Assembly: GCA_942159475.1 (NCBI GenBank)
Contig: OW804098.1
Coordinates: forward strand, 3,696,383 to 3,760,382
Direction of reading: 5' to 3'
DNA from: Sthenelais limicola
Lineage: Eukaryota > Annelida > Polychaeta > Phyllodocida > Sigalionidae
DNA length: 64,000 nucleotides
Shown: piece after piece, positions 35,097-45,711 of the stretch
Numbering within the stretch: the stretch's first letter is position 1
Layout: each line of letters begins with the position of its first letter
Program-made: the position numbers and the translations under genes
Notes under the pieces: model-generated
Told to the model about the DNA's origin: nothing
What the model saw: only the letters and a program-made list of their open reading frames with translations
Database searches by the model: none

Positions 35097-36326
35097 TGAG
35101 GATCCGACCTGATTTGACAACTGGTGTAATTCGCTTCTAGTAGCTGCCGATTTAGCCAGGAGGTCATCCAGTATCGCTATATGCTTCTTCCTCTTCTCAC
35201 AATCAGCAAACCAATGTCCTTCCAAACCACAATGGAAACAGCTGCCAGGTCCTCTCCCCGGTCTTCTCTGATAGGCCCGGTCGGGAGGACGACTGTTTCC
35301 AGCCGGCTTTTGCTCCACTGACTTCGGTACATCATTAGCTGGCGATCTGGCCTTCCAAACCCTAAAGGCATCAAACTCAGCTGTCAATTCAGCTTCCAAT
35401 CCCGTCCCATTGGATGAACTAGCCATTGCAGTGGATCCTTCCACCCTGTTCTCTGGTGCCAACGACAGGTTCAATACCTGTGAAGTTAACTGGGTATCTG
35501 AATCACACACCACATCCCTATACCGAGTTGCTGCACTGGAAGCCTCGACTATATTAGCCGGCTCCTGCAACCCCACATATTCAGCCATCTTCCTATCAAG
35601 CAAGCCATCCGTGAAAACTTTCACCGCCATATCATGTAGAGTGTCGTCCCACTGGCCATAAGCATGCAAAGCCCTCAAGCTGATAGTGGAACAGAAATTC
35701 GCAGGACTCTGACCAAAACTCTGCTTAGATTTGAAGAACTCCCTCTTCCTGGTTCGATCAGATTTCTCAGCCTGATAGTCATACTCCATCATCTGCAACA
35801 ATTCGTCCATTGTAAACTCCTCCGGCTCCAACAACAATGCCTGAGGCACATGCTTACCCACAGCCGACAAAAGCTGTATTTCATAAGTATCATCATCCCA
35901 GTTCATTGTGCGAGCCACCATAGCAGTGCGTCTCTGATAATCCCTCCAGTCCTCTTTTCCATCCCATATAGGGAAAAGCAAAGGCTTTGGTGGCCTCATA
36001 GGTTTGCCCGGATTATGACGAGGCCTACCATACGTCCCCTCCCTCTGCTCAGGTACATGACCAGCCGCCGGGTCAACAGAGCGTCTTATTATCTTCTTAC
36101 CGCCCGTCATAACTGACTTACCCGGCAAGCCAGGTGGAGTATACCCCTTTATACCACTAACCGCTTCCAACAAACTTCGCCTTTCCTTCCTTTTTTTCCA
36201 TACCTCCCACTGCTGATGCTGCAGCAGGAGCGCTGTTCTCCATTTGGGAAGAACAAAAATCAGCATAGTCTGCTTGATAATCATTCCCCCCTTTTTCTTT
36301 CCTTTGAGGGAAGTCGGGTAAATCAT
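35094..36326 (-). CDS. Gag, C-terminal part with CCHC zinc knuckle
   Basis: An open frame of 410 codons. The first ~50 codons overlap the end of the upstream gag frame and read like out-of-frame sequence, so the genuine part probably starts near 36170. It contains the capsid-like region (DWRDYQRRTAMVARTMNWDD, then a helical stretch) and a nucleocapsid zinc knuckle of form C-x2-C-x4-H-x4-C (CFHCGLEGHWFADC) at about residues 364-377, preceded by an Arg/Gly/Pro-rich basic stretch. It ends at a TAA at 35094-35096, where the pol frame is already open. The product should package the element RNA and form the particle core. Confidence 0.9.
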   Translation of the reverse strand: MIYPTSLKGKKKGGMIIKQTMLIFVLPKWRTALLLQHQQWEVWKKRKERRSLLEAVSGIKGYTPPGLPGKSVMTGGKKIIRRSVDPAAGHVPEQREGTYGRPRHNPGKPMRPPKPLLFPIWDGKEDWRDYQRRTAMVARTMNWDDDTYEIQLLSAVGKHVPQALLLEPEEFTMDELLQMMEYDYQAEKSDRTRKREFFKSKQSFGQSPANFCSTISLRALHAYGQWDDTLHDMAVKVFTDGLLDRKMAEYVGLQEPANIVEASSAATRYRDVVCDSDTQLTSQVLNLSLAPENRVEGSTAMASSSNGTGLEAELTAEFDAFRVWKARSPANDVPKSVEQKPAGNSRPPDRAYQRRPGRGPGSCFHCGLEGHWFADCEKRKKHIAILDDLLAKSAATRSELHQLSNQVGSS

Positions 36327-37209
36327 TCATTAACCTTTGATAGGATTCATTTGAACAACCAGCCGGTTTAGGGTACATAGGAGTACTAATGGTAGCCCCA
36401 TCTATCAATTCTTCAACTACTTCATTCATCCGAACACGCCTACTAGGAGGATGTCTATCCATTTCTGCACTGCCCAAATTATCCAACTCTCTCTGCAACC
36501 TTTCCTTCGCCCGCTTCTCCACCTGACATTGAGCCCCTAGCTTAGTCAGCTTATTGTTCTGGTCGGTTAGTATTTCACATAACCTAGTATCTTCCTCTTT
36601 GGCTAACTCCAGCGCTTTTTGCGTGTGTGCAGCATGCTCCAAGGCGAATTTACCATGAGTAGCTGACTCAATCACAGTCTCATTCATCTGATCCATAGAA
36701 TTTAGCTGAGCACAAATCAAAGCATCCATCCGATTGTAACTCATACGTCTATTCCTCATCCTATCTTGAGTCCACTCTGACTGCAACTCGACCACAGGCG
36801 ATGTAAAGTCAGGTTGAGCAAACGGTGTCCGCGGTGCAGTTCTAATACCATGAGAGTTATTATCCGAATCTGAATTAAATCCAATATTCGGTAACTGTAC
36901 ATTCTCTCCAACCAAATCTCCATTTCTCTGGTTCAAACCAGTCCCTACCTTAGCAGGTCTCCTAGTTGTTACCTTCTTCCTGGCAGCTGTATTATGAATG
37001 GTATGCCACTCATTATCTGAATCCGAGGTTGCTTCAATAGCTGCTCGTACCCACACTGTCGGTTCTAAATGAACTGGCTCCAGTGCTTCTTGACCCATAA
37101 AATCGTCCGACAAATCCAAGAGAGTATAACTTACGTTAACCTCTGGTCTCTTTCTATCATTCTGAGCACCCGGACTAGTAACCCGAGTCCTATCTCCCAC
37201 GGTCTCCAT
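36157..37209 (-). CDS. Gag, N-terminal part
   Basis: 350 codons from an ATG at 37209, only 90 bp after the 5' LTR, which is the normal place for gag to start. It is rich in charged residues and Asn/Ser. A helical segment at about residues 185-245 (QKALELAKEEDTRLCEIL, then QVEKRAKERLQRELDNL) looks like a coiled coil. Near 36185 the sequence has a run of seven A. Past it, the meaningful reading moves to the +1 frame, which continues as the capsid/zinc-knuckle part. This may be a copy-specific single-base indel in the homopolymer or a programmed +1 shift. Confidence 0.8.
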   Translation of the reverse strand: METVGDRTRVTSPGAQNDRKRPEVNVSYTLLDLSDDFMGQEALEPVHLEPTVWVRAAIEATSDSDNEWHTIHNTAARKKVTTRRPAKVGTGLNQRNGDLVGENVQLPNIGFNSDSDNNSHGIRTAPRTPFAQPDFTSPVVELQSEWTQDRMRNRRMSYNRMDALICAQLNSMDQMNETVIESATHGKFALEHAAHTQKALELAKEEDTRLCEILTDQNNKLTKLGAQCQVEKRAKERLQRELDNLGSAEMDRHPPSRRVRMNEVVEELIDGATISTPMYPKPAGCSNESYQRLMNDLPDFPQRKEKGGNDYQADYADFCSSQMENSAPAAASAVGGMEKKEGKAKFVGSG

Positions 37210-37282
37210 TGGAAATCCCTGTTAGGGGCTACCGAAATGGGACCATGCAGATCTTACTCAACAACCGGGCCAAAAACCAACT

Positions 37283-37295
37283 GGTCACGGCACCA
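37283..37295 (-). promoter_or_regulatory. Primer binding site, tRNA-His type
   Basis: On the minus strand TGGTGCCGTGACC begins three bases inside the 5' LTR. Its complement GGTCACGGCACCA matches the 3' end of eukaryotic tRNA-His (acceptor strand TCACGGCA plus CCA) over at least 12 bases. This is the minus-strand primer site for reverse transcription. Confidence 0.75.
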
Positions 37296-37298
37296 AAT

Positions 37299-37633
37299 TG
37301 TAATGTCCGATGAAAGCTTAAGCGACTATGAACTATTTCAATCAAACAACACAAACACAGGAACTGTTGGTCCTTGCCAGCTGCTGAGTTTATTGCCCCA
37401 CAAGCTCAGGGATGACCATGTATTCTCGGATACATTCGCCAACCTCTAGTCGGCTGACTCAATGGAAACTCATGATAATAATATAATAAGGCAAATGGTA
37501 GTCAAATACACAAACACAGGACACACTGTCATATAGAATGAAAATAATAAAAATGCACACCAACACACACAAGCGACACCTATTGATAAGTACACATCCT
37601 ATCACATTCAGATCATTCGGATCAAGTACTACA
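37299..37633 (-). repeat. 5' LTR of the 11.2-kb Gypsy element
   Basis: 335 bp. Same ends as the other LTR, with an AATAAA on the minus strand at 37389-37394. It lacks the 67-bp hairpin segment and has ATCCTATCAC at that place. Should hold the promoter for the element RNA. Confidence 0.93.
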
Positions 37634-37637
37634 CAAA

Positions 37638-38061
37638 CAAACATTAACAAATCGGTCTTAAGTCTAAAAAAAATGATATTTTTGGAAAAACGGGTCTTAA
37701 GCCCCAAAAATGATAATTTATAAATGTTCTGTTTTCCAAGAATTCTTTTTAATAATTCATTCATTTCTGCTGTGTCTAGCGTTTTTGTCTTGTAAATACA
37801 TGTCTCAAATTTCAAAACTGTGTACTGAATATATATGAATATCAAAATTTGAAAGTTCTAAGGGTCCATACTTTCAAAAACTTGGGACTTGCACATCACT
37901 TACTAATTTTAGAGTTTAAAAATTTTCTTTTCCTGAACTTAGGTCAGGAACTAAGGAAAAGGGTACAGAGATCTCTCTGGGTCGCATACGGGAGGGAAAC
38001 CACCTGTACCAACCTCGTTTGGTTTTCCAATATTTTCCAGTACAATCCAGAACAGATATAT
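37638..38061. other. Spacer right of the 11.2-kb retroelement
   Basis: AT-rich, no gene. A small inverted repeat lies at about 37926-37960 (TTTTCCTGAACTTAGGTCAGGAACTAAGGAAAA region). Confidence 0.5.
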
Positions 38062-38469
38062 TTGATGTGTTTCAGGAAAATGAGTCATAAGTCGCAAAAT
38101 TGATATTTTTTAAAGTGTTTTTTTTACAAGATCACATTATTGGAATGTTCTAATTTTGTTAGTGTTATCACTTATAGCTATATCAATCGATGTATCACAT
38201 TTCAGAACAATCTATGTAATATATCCTTTCTTTTAAAAGGTCCACACATGGACTACAGTTAGTTACTTTACTGTTTATTGACCCCCAGAAATATTGGAAA
38301 CTGTTTTTTTCAAAAACGAAAATATCAAACTTAAAATCTAGAAATACTGATTAGAGTATTAGACTGTTTACTATCATTGGAATCGGCTTGATCTCATCTT
38401 TTCAAATATAATGATATCTCGAAATCTATTTTTTGCAACTTATGACTCATTTTCCTGAAACGCATCACA
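38062..38469. mobile_element. MITE family M1, copy 6
   Basis: About 408 bp with well-kept ends (GATGTGTTTCAGGAAAATGA at left, inverse ending GCATCACA at right) and intact TGAGTCA in both inverted repeats. Duplicated block A starts inside it at 38131, so its right-hand part occurs again at 49917-50255. Confidence 0.85.
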
Positions 38470-41400
38470 TATTGTGTCTCAAACATATTTTCAACAGAGT
38501 GGATGATTACCCACCCCTTGTAAGTAAAGAGAGGGATCTTAGATATTGCAGAAGGAAAATGATTAGAATTAACTAAGTCAAAAGGGAATGCAATCGGAAT
38601 AATACCTTTTAAAACAGAAATATCCTATGGAATAATGTTCCAGACAATATTCATACAAGCCCACTTTTATAAGGGAATTTAAAAAATTATATAAAATAAG
38701 TTACCTGCAGAATCTGTAATTTGGTACATCAGAACGTGACAATATGTGTATTGGTATGTCACAAGTTTTGGGTTCAGCCAATAGCAGAGAGACCAATACT
38801 TTGTCTGCTATGAGAGAACTTAACATGTATCTGTCTTGGAGGAAATACTTGCAAATTTCAGTTTTATTTAGATGTTTATATTTTAATGTAATTTGTTAGT
38901 CTAGCTAGACTGATATTGACCATGTAGATACAGCCTAGCCAGACTGTCATCAAGGGGGTGGCAGGTTATGACTATGAACACCAGTATGTCTATATGCAAT
39001 GTAATGTTATTTTTGAAGAACCTGAACATGTTTGTTTGTTTTTTTTTGTTTTAAGATTTTTATTCAGCGACGACATTTTGCACAATTGATATACAATAAT
39101 TCTCAGTGCGTGCTGAGTTTAAATCTATATATCAAAAAGTTAGAAAATTAGCAAAAATGATTTGTAGTAAAGGGTACATATAGACAGACAAAGAGATACT
39201 TTTTTTTTATATTTTAAAATTTAGTACATTGCTTGGTAATGCTTAAATATAAAAATATTAAATGTCATTTTAATGAAACTCTCTTGATAACTGTGGAGTG
39301 ATGTTTGTATTGTCATAATTAGCTGCATAATATAGTTCGTGTTATATCAATTATTTCTAGATGTATGTTTTTTAGACAGGTAACACTTAAACAAATCCAT
39401 GAGGGATATCAAGTTTTTCCATTGGCCTTCAAAGAAAATAAAAAAATTGAAACAGTAGTGAATAAGATTATAACCTTATGTTCTGCTGTTGCTATATAAT
39501 TATATAGTCCTACTCTTACTTCTTATGTATATTACTGGTGGATGACAGAATAATACTGACATTAACTAGTGATTTGTACACATTGAATGAAAGAAGAAGT
39601 TTGCAATCAGATTTAGTCTGAATCATAAGTGTTATTTTACTGTATGTGTTTACGATCCTGTGAATTGTTCATGATGACTGTAGGAAGCTCTAGGAAACAA
39701 CAGGAAATCATTGGAATTACTTCAGAAAAACCTCCCCCAACCTCCACCAACCTCCATGAATCTCTGTAGTTCCTCCGGACACCACTAGGGCCTACATCTC
39801 CAGGACTGCTGCTACTCCTTGATTGTATTAGTTCATTATCTTATAACTAATAATTAGTTAATGTTACACCTTCCAGACTTTCACCGTCACTTATATTAAA
39901 TGTTACTCTAATTCATGATGAAGTTAGTACTCATTCACTCATTATATTTATTTATGTACTCCTAATTCATATTGCAAAACAATACATTGCTGTATCTGTT
40001 GATTATTTCATAAGGACTCTTCAAGGCTGTTGTATGTTCAGGCTGGGGAGGCAAGGATCCCCACTTTATCACATAAGGAGTTGAAAACTAGAATTACAAA
40101 GTAGTTTCTCTATATTTGTATTTAACTCAGAGGAACGTTACAACATTATCCATCCTATGCCTTTGATTCAGAGATTAGAGTCTTTTCCCCCACTATCCAC
40201 TATATTATGTTCATAATTATATTATTGCAGAAGGAACCTATAGGATCATGATCAGATAATTATTAATTATTGGTAGTGTTTAAGCTGGAGAGATCCACAG
40301 AAGTATTTTCTTCCCTGTGCATTGTTTTTCACTGAGCCATACTTCTATCAGAAAAAACTGAATAGTCCTCTACCATGTTGTAATATTTTAAATCCAATAT
40401 ATTCACAGGCTATTTGTAGTTACTTCTGTCAGGCAGACAGAGAAAATATGTCTATTCATTAGCAAGATCTGTCATCATTTGCCCCTCTGTAAAATCGTAA
40501 ATAATAAGTTTCTGGTTCCATACTTGACAGTTAATTCCATTGATACTTGGGCTTGATATAACAAATAAAAGACAGTTGACTAATCTAAATTGTATTTTGG
40601 GAGATTCTGTGGCTGCCCATGAGAAAAATGTTGTCAAAATGGCGGAACTGGTCATATAATTATTAATGTTTGTGAGTTGAATGTACATAAATCCTAGAAT
40701 TAAAAGAAATGGATAAAAAGTGAAGTATTTAATATGGTATTCCAAGATAAGCATTTATTAAAGAAAAGGATCACCGTCTTTTAAAAATGATACTGTTTAT
40801 ATGATTTCTACGTGAGATATGATATAAACTGTATGATTTTCAGGAGGTGTCCTTCACATCATGGCAGCAAATAACACTTTAGAACAAACTTCATTATGAG
40901 GCAAAGTCACTTTTGCAATGACTACATAATGACATAATTGTTGGACAACAATACTGACACAACTAAGAAAGCCAATAGGATATATATTTACTCCAAACCG
41001 CCTCGTTTGTTAGAGCACATGTTTGTGAGGCGAAGGTGAAATTCTTTCACCGAAACGTAAGTAGTCTTCAAACAGAAATGTCAAAGTATTAAACTGCAAA
41101 CTCCCGCATTTGTTGAATCGAAAAATGCAAAGCTGTGTTCAATGAAATTCATTTCAAATCAAGGAAATATCACAGAATGACAATATACAAAAGTATTTTC
41201 ATACCATTTTTGGTACAACACAACAAAACAACCCTTTATGTGTTTATGAGTGAAATATGACCTTGTTCTTCCCCTCAGAGGATTCATCCATGATGCATTT
41301 TTTTTTTAAAAGAAAGAGTTTTCAGCAACAATGACTTCATCACAGGGAACAATAATTGTACTTGAATCAAGTTCTGCAAAGAATCTTTATTAATTTTTTA

Positions 41401-41634
41401 CATGCCAAGTGAAAAGGAGACAACAGTCACCTGAAATAGATTGTTTGACATCATGTTTGGAAAGATCAGATCCAGCTGATTCCAATGTTGTATACAAAGA
41501 TATATTTTAATTGTTTCTTAATGGTCAACAACTAATGAGGTAATTATCTGTTCACCTTAGGATAACCTCAGATATGTATAGATATATTCACCTCAGTCTT
41601 GTCACCAGTCAACAGAAGATCAAAATAAGTATTT

Positions 41635-41798
41635 GGGTCAGAGTTTCCGAAAATGTATAATTGGCAGCTATATACATTAAGGTAATTCTGCTAAATAAGC
41701 CGACAATTAGTCAAAACTGCATTTTGAACCTCATTTTTGTCTTAAAATGTGGTTTATTTGAGAGAATTGGTGAAGGTGAATTGTACATTTTCTGACGA
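41635..41798. mobile_element. MITE family M2, decayed copy in block A
   Basis: Begins GGGTCAGAGTTTCCGAAAAT and ends AATTGTACATTTTCTGAC, with the family's inner GAATTGGTGAAGGTGAATTG segment. Its duplicate lies at 53432-53593. Confidence 0.65.
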
Positions 41799-43019
41799 GC
41801 GGACGCATTTATGCAACTAACACAACAAATGAAACAATTCATACAAATGTGGAAAAACATTCTAAAAAATTTCATTTTTTGTGACTTGTGACTTATTTCC
41901 CTGCCACATCATATATTCTTTTTTTCTTCAGAGGTTACATCCATGATGTAATTCAAAGGTTCTATGCAACCATGACTTTATTCGAGGGGAAAATATTTTA
42001 CTCAAATACAATTCTGCAATAAATCAATAATGAAGTTTCCCTCATTCATTGAGTCCTTAATTCATTCAGAAATGTATGTTTAGACATCAAGATTGTCATC
42101 ATAAGTGCCTTAGAAGCTGAGATATCAGTAGATATAGATTTTTTTATGATGGCATCAGGGAAAATCCAAGATGGCCACCAAATGAATCAGGAAGAAGTGG
42201 TTTCTATCAAAAATGGAAGGCTAACGCCATGTGCATCCCGTAAAGCAAATGTGGCACTTTTATTTTTGAATGTCCATTTCTATCTCAAATCTGGCCGTAA
42301 GTTGTCTAACAAACATAGAACCTGACATATGACCTTCTCATGCCTCATTGGCAGCAATATATAGAATTTTTATTCAGTAAATAAAATTTTACAGAAATGG
42401 ACAACTACCTCTATGTATAGACCTCCCAGAGAAGCCCAAACTGAATGGGAAATGAAATTGTACACAATAACTTGTCATTCGTTAGAAACATTGGTCAAAT
42501 TTTCAAGAGTATTACATTGTATCGCTTAGTATAATTTCAGAATTTTGTTTTACACTGTCACTAAGACTCATTGTTAATTTCTAGTAGAGTGCAAATGCTA
42601 GTATTTGTATAACAAATTGAATTTACATGTTTGCATTGAATTAATATTACGCCGTAATGGTGTGTATCTAGATATTTACAATTTGACGATATAAGAGTTT
42701 AGTCTTGCCTAGAATACACTAAGCAATTACATTTACATGCAAACTCTTTTCGCCAACTTCATTACCATTGGCAACAATAAATGAAACCCACCCAACCCCA
42801 TCGTTGATATAGAGAGTAGACTACTTTTCTCTAGTTATAATACTGGTAACGTAAACCATTTGGTTATACAATAATAATCGCCCCTATTGATGTATCCATT
42901 TTATTAACAGGACTACAAGTCTGTGAGATGACCATAAGAAGAAAAGTGATTCCTCTTTAAGTAGGATCGTAAAATTTACATTCACTCCGTAACCTCTTCT
43001 TGATTCAAACTCAAGTATG

Positions 43020-43310
43020 GGTTGAATTCTGAAAAATATTTGTTTTTCAATAGTTTTTAAATTCTTTCATAGAAGGGATTAATTGAATCTTCTCCGGTAA
43101 ACCATTCCATAAGGAAGGCATCTTGTATATATAAGATTTCTTGAATGTTTCCGTATGTGGATGGGGAACAATTTCCCTGATTTTAGTCGTCGGAGGTTTA
43201 AATTTCTATTATCAATATAATTCTTATCTCGAGATTTAGTGAAAGCCAGGCCTAATAGATGTGCGTCTCTTCTAGTTTTCAGCATTGGTAGATCCAGTTT
43301 TTTCTGTACT
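43020..43310 (-). pseudogene. LINE reverse-transcriptase C-terminal fragment, copy 1
   Basis: On the minus strand the frame reads LPMLKTRRDAHLLGLAFTKS and continues to about 43145. It then shifts to the next frame, which reads SLWNGLPEKIQLIPSMKEF. The RR-x-x-H start and the LWN-x-LP-x-x-I...F-K ending are the usual tail of non-LTR (CR1/Jockey-like) reverse transcriptases. No RT core is present and there is at least one frameshift, so it is a dead, 5'-truncated fragment. It is duplicated with block A. Confidence 0.65.
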
Positions 43311-43323
43311 ACTTCTGTGCTAG

Positions 43324-43976
43324 TTTTTTCTGTATATTTTTCAAAAGCTCAAATCTTGTGCATTTTTCTGTAAATTGGCCTGCAATAAGACCATTGACAT
43401 AATTCAAAAACACCCTGGTAGCTGGGTAGGAATTTCAACGAATCGTTATTGAATATTGAATTTTGACCTTGAAAATGACCTTGAAAGAGGAAAATGACTT
43501 CAGAAATAGATCCCTCTTGCCTTAAAACATAGAAAAACTGTTATTATGCAATAATATTGTATTTACCGGAGCTGAGATAGGTCATTTTGGTTCCCCATGG
43601 CAGCCAGATTTAAATTTTGACCTTGAAATAACCTTGAAATGACCTTGAAACTAAAAATAGACATCAAAAATGAATTCTTCATACTCAAAAACATTAAAAA
43701 CGTGGTATTACACTTGAAGATGCAGTCAGTAGAAGCTAAGATATGGCACAATAAAATCTGGCGGCGGCCATTTTGAATTTTGCAGCTACTGGCCACCAGG
43801 TGTGTCCACCAACTTGTAGCTGATAGTCTCTGAATATCTCATGGCCTGTTCTAACACCATACCAAATTTCAAAAAGGTATCACCATTTGCATGATTTGTT
43901 GAAATTCCTCCCCAGGTAGCAGGGTGTTTTTAAATTATGTCAATGGTCTTATTGCAGGCAAATTTACAGAAAAATG
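43324..43976. mobile_element. Fold-back element with ~120-bp inverted repeats, truncated copy
   Basis: The left inverted repeat (43324-43445; TTTTTTCTGTATATTTTTCA start, ...AGCTGGGTAGGAATTTCAAC) pairs with 43890-43976. The right repeat is cut short by the junction to block B'. Interior at 43446-43890 contains four TGACCTTGA sites and a CGGCCATTTTGAATTTTG segment. The complete version is at 55121-55811. Confidence 0.8.
43464..43648 (-). promoter_or_regulatory. Cluster of TCAAGGTCA nuclear-receptor half-sites
   Basis: TGACCTTGA (minus strand TCAAGGTCA, the NR5A/ERR extended half-site) occurs at 43464-43472, 43476-43484, 43618-43626 and 43640-43648. One near-match (AACCTTGA) lies between the last two. 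In the duplicate the last site has mutated (TGACCTTTA). The sites may be no more than element sequence. Confidence 0.4.
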
Positions 43977-45170
43977 ACATACATCTGGAAGGGTGATACT
44001 CAACATTTGAAAAACATATTTTCTTTTACCATTTCTTCTCAGCTTGGATCTATTACTTAGGTCTTGAATATTTCCAGTTTTGTTCTGTGGTACAAGTAAT
44101 CTAGTATCTCTTCTCACTACCGGTTTTATGGCATCTGCCCTGTTTATTTTACGACATAAATGCAACATGACAATGCTTAAGAATTTTCGATAAATAGACT
44201 CTTCCTCTTCCTATCCACCACTGAATAGGAAGCAATATGCTGCTTCCTGGTGCTATTTTTACCAACTAGTGGCTAGAAGAAATCTGCTGAAAACATATCC
44301 CCAATGGATGTTTTCTTGTATTGAATTAAAGGTCAAGACATTTAACAAGTGTCATGGATGAATTTCAAGCATTGCCTATGAAATAAATCTTTACAATTTG
44401 TCTTCCTTCAACAAGAACAATATCAATATAAAAATAATTAAACAGACTACATCCATATCTTCCAACTCACGGTTCCGAAATTACATTATACTATCAACAA
44501 TATTTTATCTACTAACTGCACTGACTTAGGACCACCAATTTAGTGATAGGGTTATAATTAATATTGCTATCAATCCATGTACTCTAATACACCACAAAGA
44601 ATGCTGGTGAAAAACAATGCATAATGGTAACATGAAGTCCTGTATTAGTAGCCTGGCGCCTAGCATCTAGTCACTTCCCTCTAATGGTGGTTTAGTTCAT
44701 ACAATGTATGCCAGGTGGCAGCAAGACACAATGGTGCAGACCTGGTATAATGGTGGTTTAGTTCACATGTTTTATCCCAGGTGGCAGCTCTGTAGCATTG
44801 CAGTGCTGCTGAAGGAAACCACTGTTGTTCTGCTTCACGCCTTCTCTCAAACTATGTCATGTTTACATGTGTAAAATATTATATCTTTTAGGCCCAGAGA
44901 TTAGAGGGTCCCTCACACTTACGGAAAATACCAAAATGATCCCATTAGGACGCCTACTCTAGGCCTGGGAAACCCATTAGCACACTTGGCGTCCACTCAC
45001 TGACATTCTTATCTGATCTGAGAGGCTCTGAGCCTAGACTGTATAAATTGATTCTTATAATTATTTAATTCCTTTATTTAATGTGATGTATTAGTTAGTA
45101 CATGTATAAATCGACGACTGATCAATTGGAATCATGGAATTCATTCAGACCTTTAGTATCGTTGCATATG
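43971..45170 (-). repeat. Duplicated block B' (inverted copy of 24799-26005)
   Basis: An inverted copy of block B, roughly 95% identical by eye. It carries the same frame on the minus strand (43935-44168, starting MLHLCRKINRADAIK). It joins block A with 6 bp of microhomology on its left and ends at GTTGCATATG on its right, without the M2 MITE that borders block B. Confidence 0.85.
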
Positions 45171-45711
45171 TGTAATCGCTTCTTATTGGCTGATGTGAGA
45201 AAAGTTGATCTGGATAGCATGCCAGTGTGGTTAGGCAACTCGACGGGAGAGGTTGGCTATTGTTGAACGAACATTGAACATTGAACAATTTTTTTCTTTC
45301 CTTGCTTTTGCGAATGAAAAATCACAATAGAATAAACAGGGTCTAGAGCCCACGATGAAGGCAGCTGTCTTTCATTCTTTATATGTGTCGAATTTATAGG
45401 GGATTTGCATAGCCGCCATTTTGAATCTTGATTCGCATGTAATAATTATGGTGCTAATGGTACAGTATACAATCTATTGAAAACATGTCATATTTAGCAT
45501 GACATATCGGTGCTCTAATGTCAATATTTTGATTCATATATACTGGTATATATGTGTATAGACGTCAGGACGGGAGCAGTGACGTATCACACATGTCACA
45601 TGATATCACATGTTGCTGCCGCCAAAATTGAAGTGCGGCGCCATTGAAGCCTTGCCTGCGCCATGATCACCAGCTCCAATTTTTCTTTGCTGGTTTGCTA
45701 CTTTTTCGGCG
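45171..45711. other. Spacer / possible 5' untranslated region of a retroelement
   Basis: No gene. It becomes less AT-rich towards 45711 and leads into the gag-like frame. Confidence 0.45.

Larger units (their letters stand above)
26396..37633 (-). mobile_element. Young Ty3/Gypsy LTR retrotransposon, 11.2 kb, minus strand
   Basis: Both LTRs are present, begin TG and end CA, and are flanked by a matching CAAA (26392-26395 and 37634-37637). Over about 325 aligned bp the LTRs differ by three substitutions plus one block difference of 67 bp, so insertion is recent. On the minus strand the order is 5' LTR, PBS, gag (two frames), pol (protease-RT-RNase H-integrase), a long third ORF, PPT, 3' LTR. 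The element is clearly more GC-rich than its surroundings. Likely defects are a protease active-site change, a frame change in gag, and one stop in the third ORF. The length is large for Ty3/Gypsy because of the third ORF. Confidence 0.95.
38131..43976 (+). repeat. Duplicated block A, copy 1
   Basis: About 5.85 kb repeated in direct orientation at 49917-55775, with roughly 98-99% identity by eye and scattered short indels (offset 11786 at the left, 11797 further right). It starts inside an M1 MITE and ends inside the right inverted repeat of a fold-back element. There it joins block B' through a 6-bp microhomology, AAAATG (43971-43976). Contents: non-coding AT-rich DNA, a LINE tail, a decayed M2 MITE and a fold-back element. 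A 100-codon frame at 40452-40754 exists in both copies but shows no coding signature. Confidence 0.93.

Noticed and set aside
40452..40754. 100-codon frame present in both A copies
   Set aside because: Differences between the copies change amino acids freely and the frame has no domain; it is preserved only because the blocks are young duplicates.
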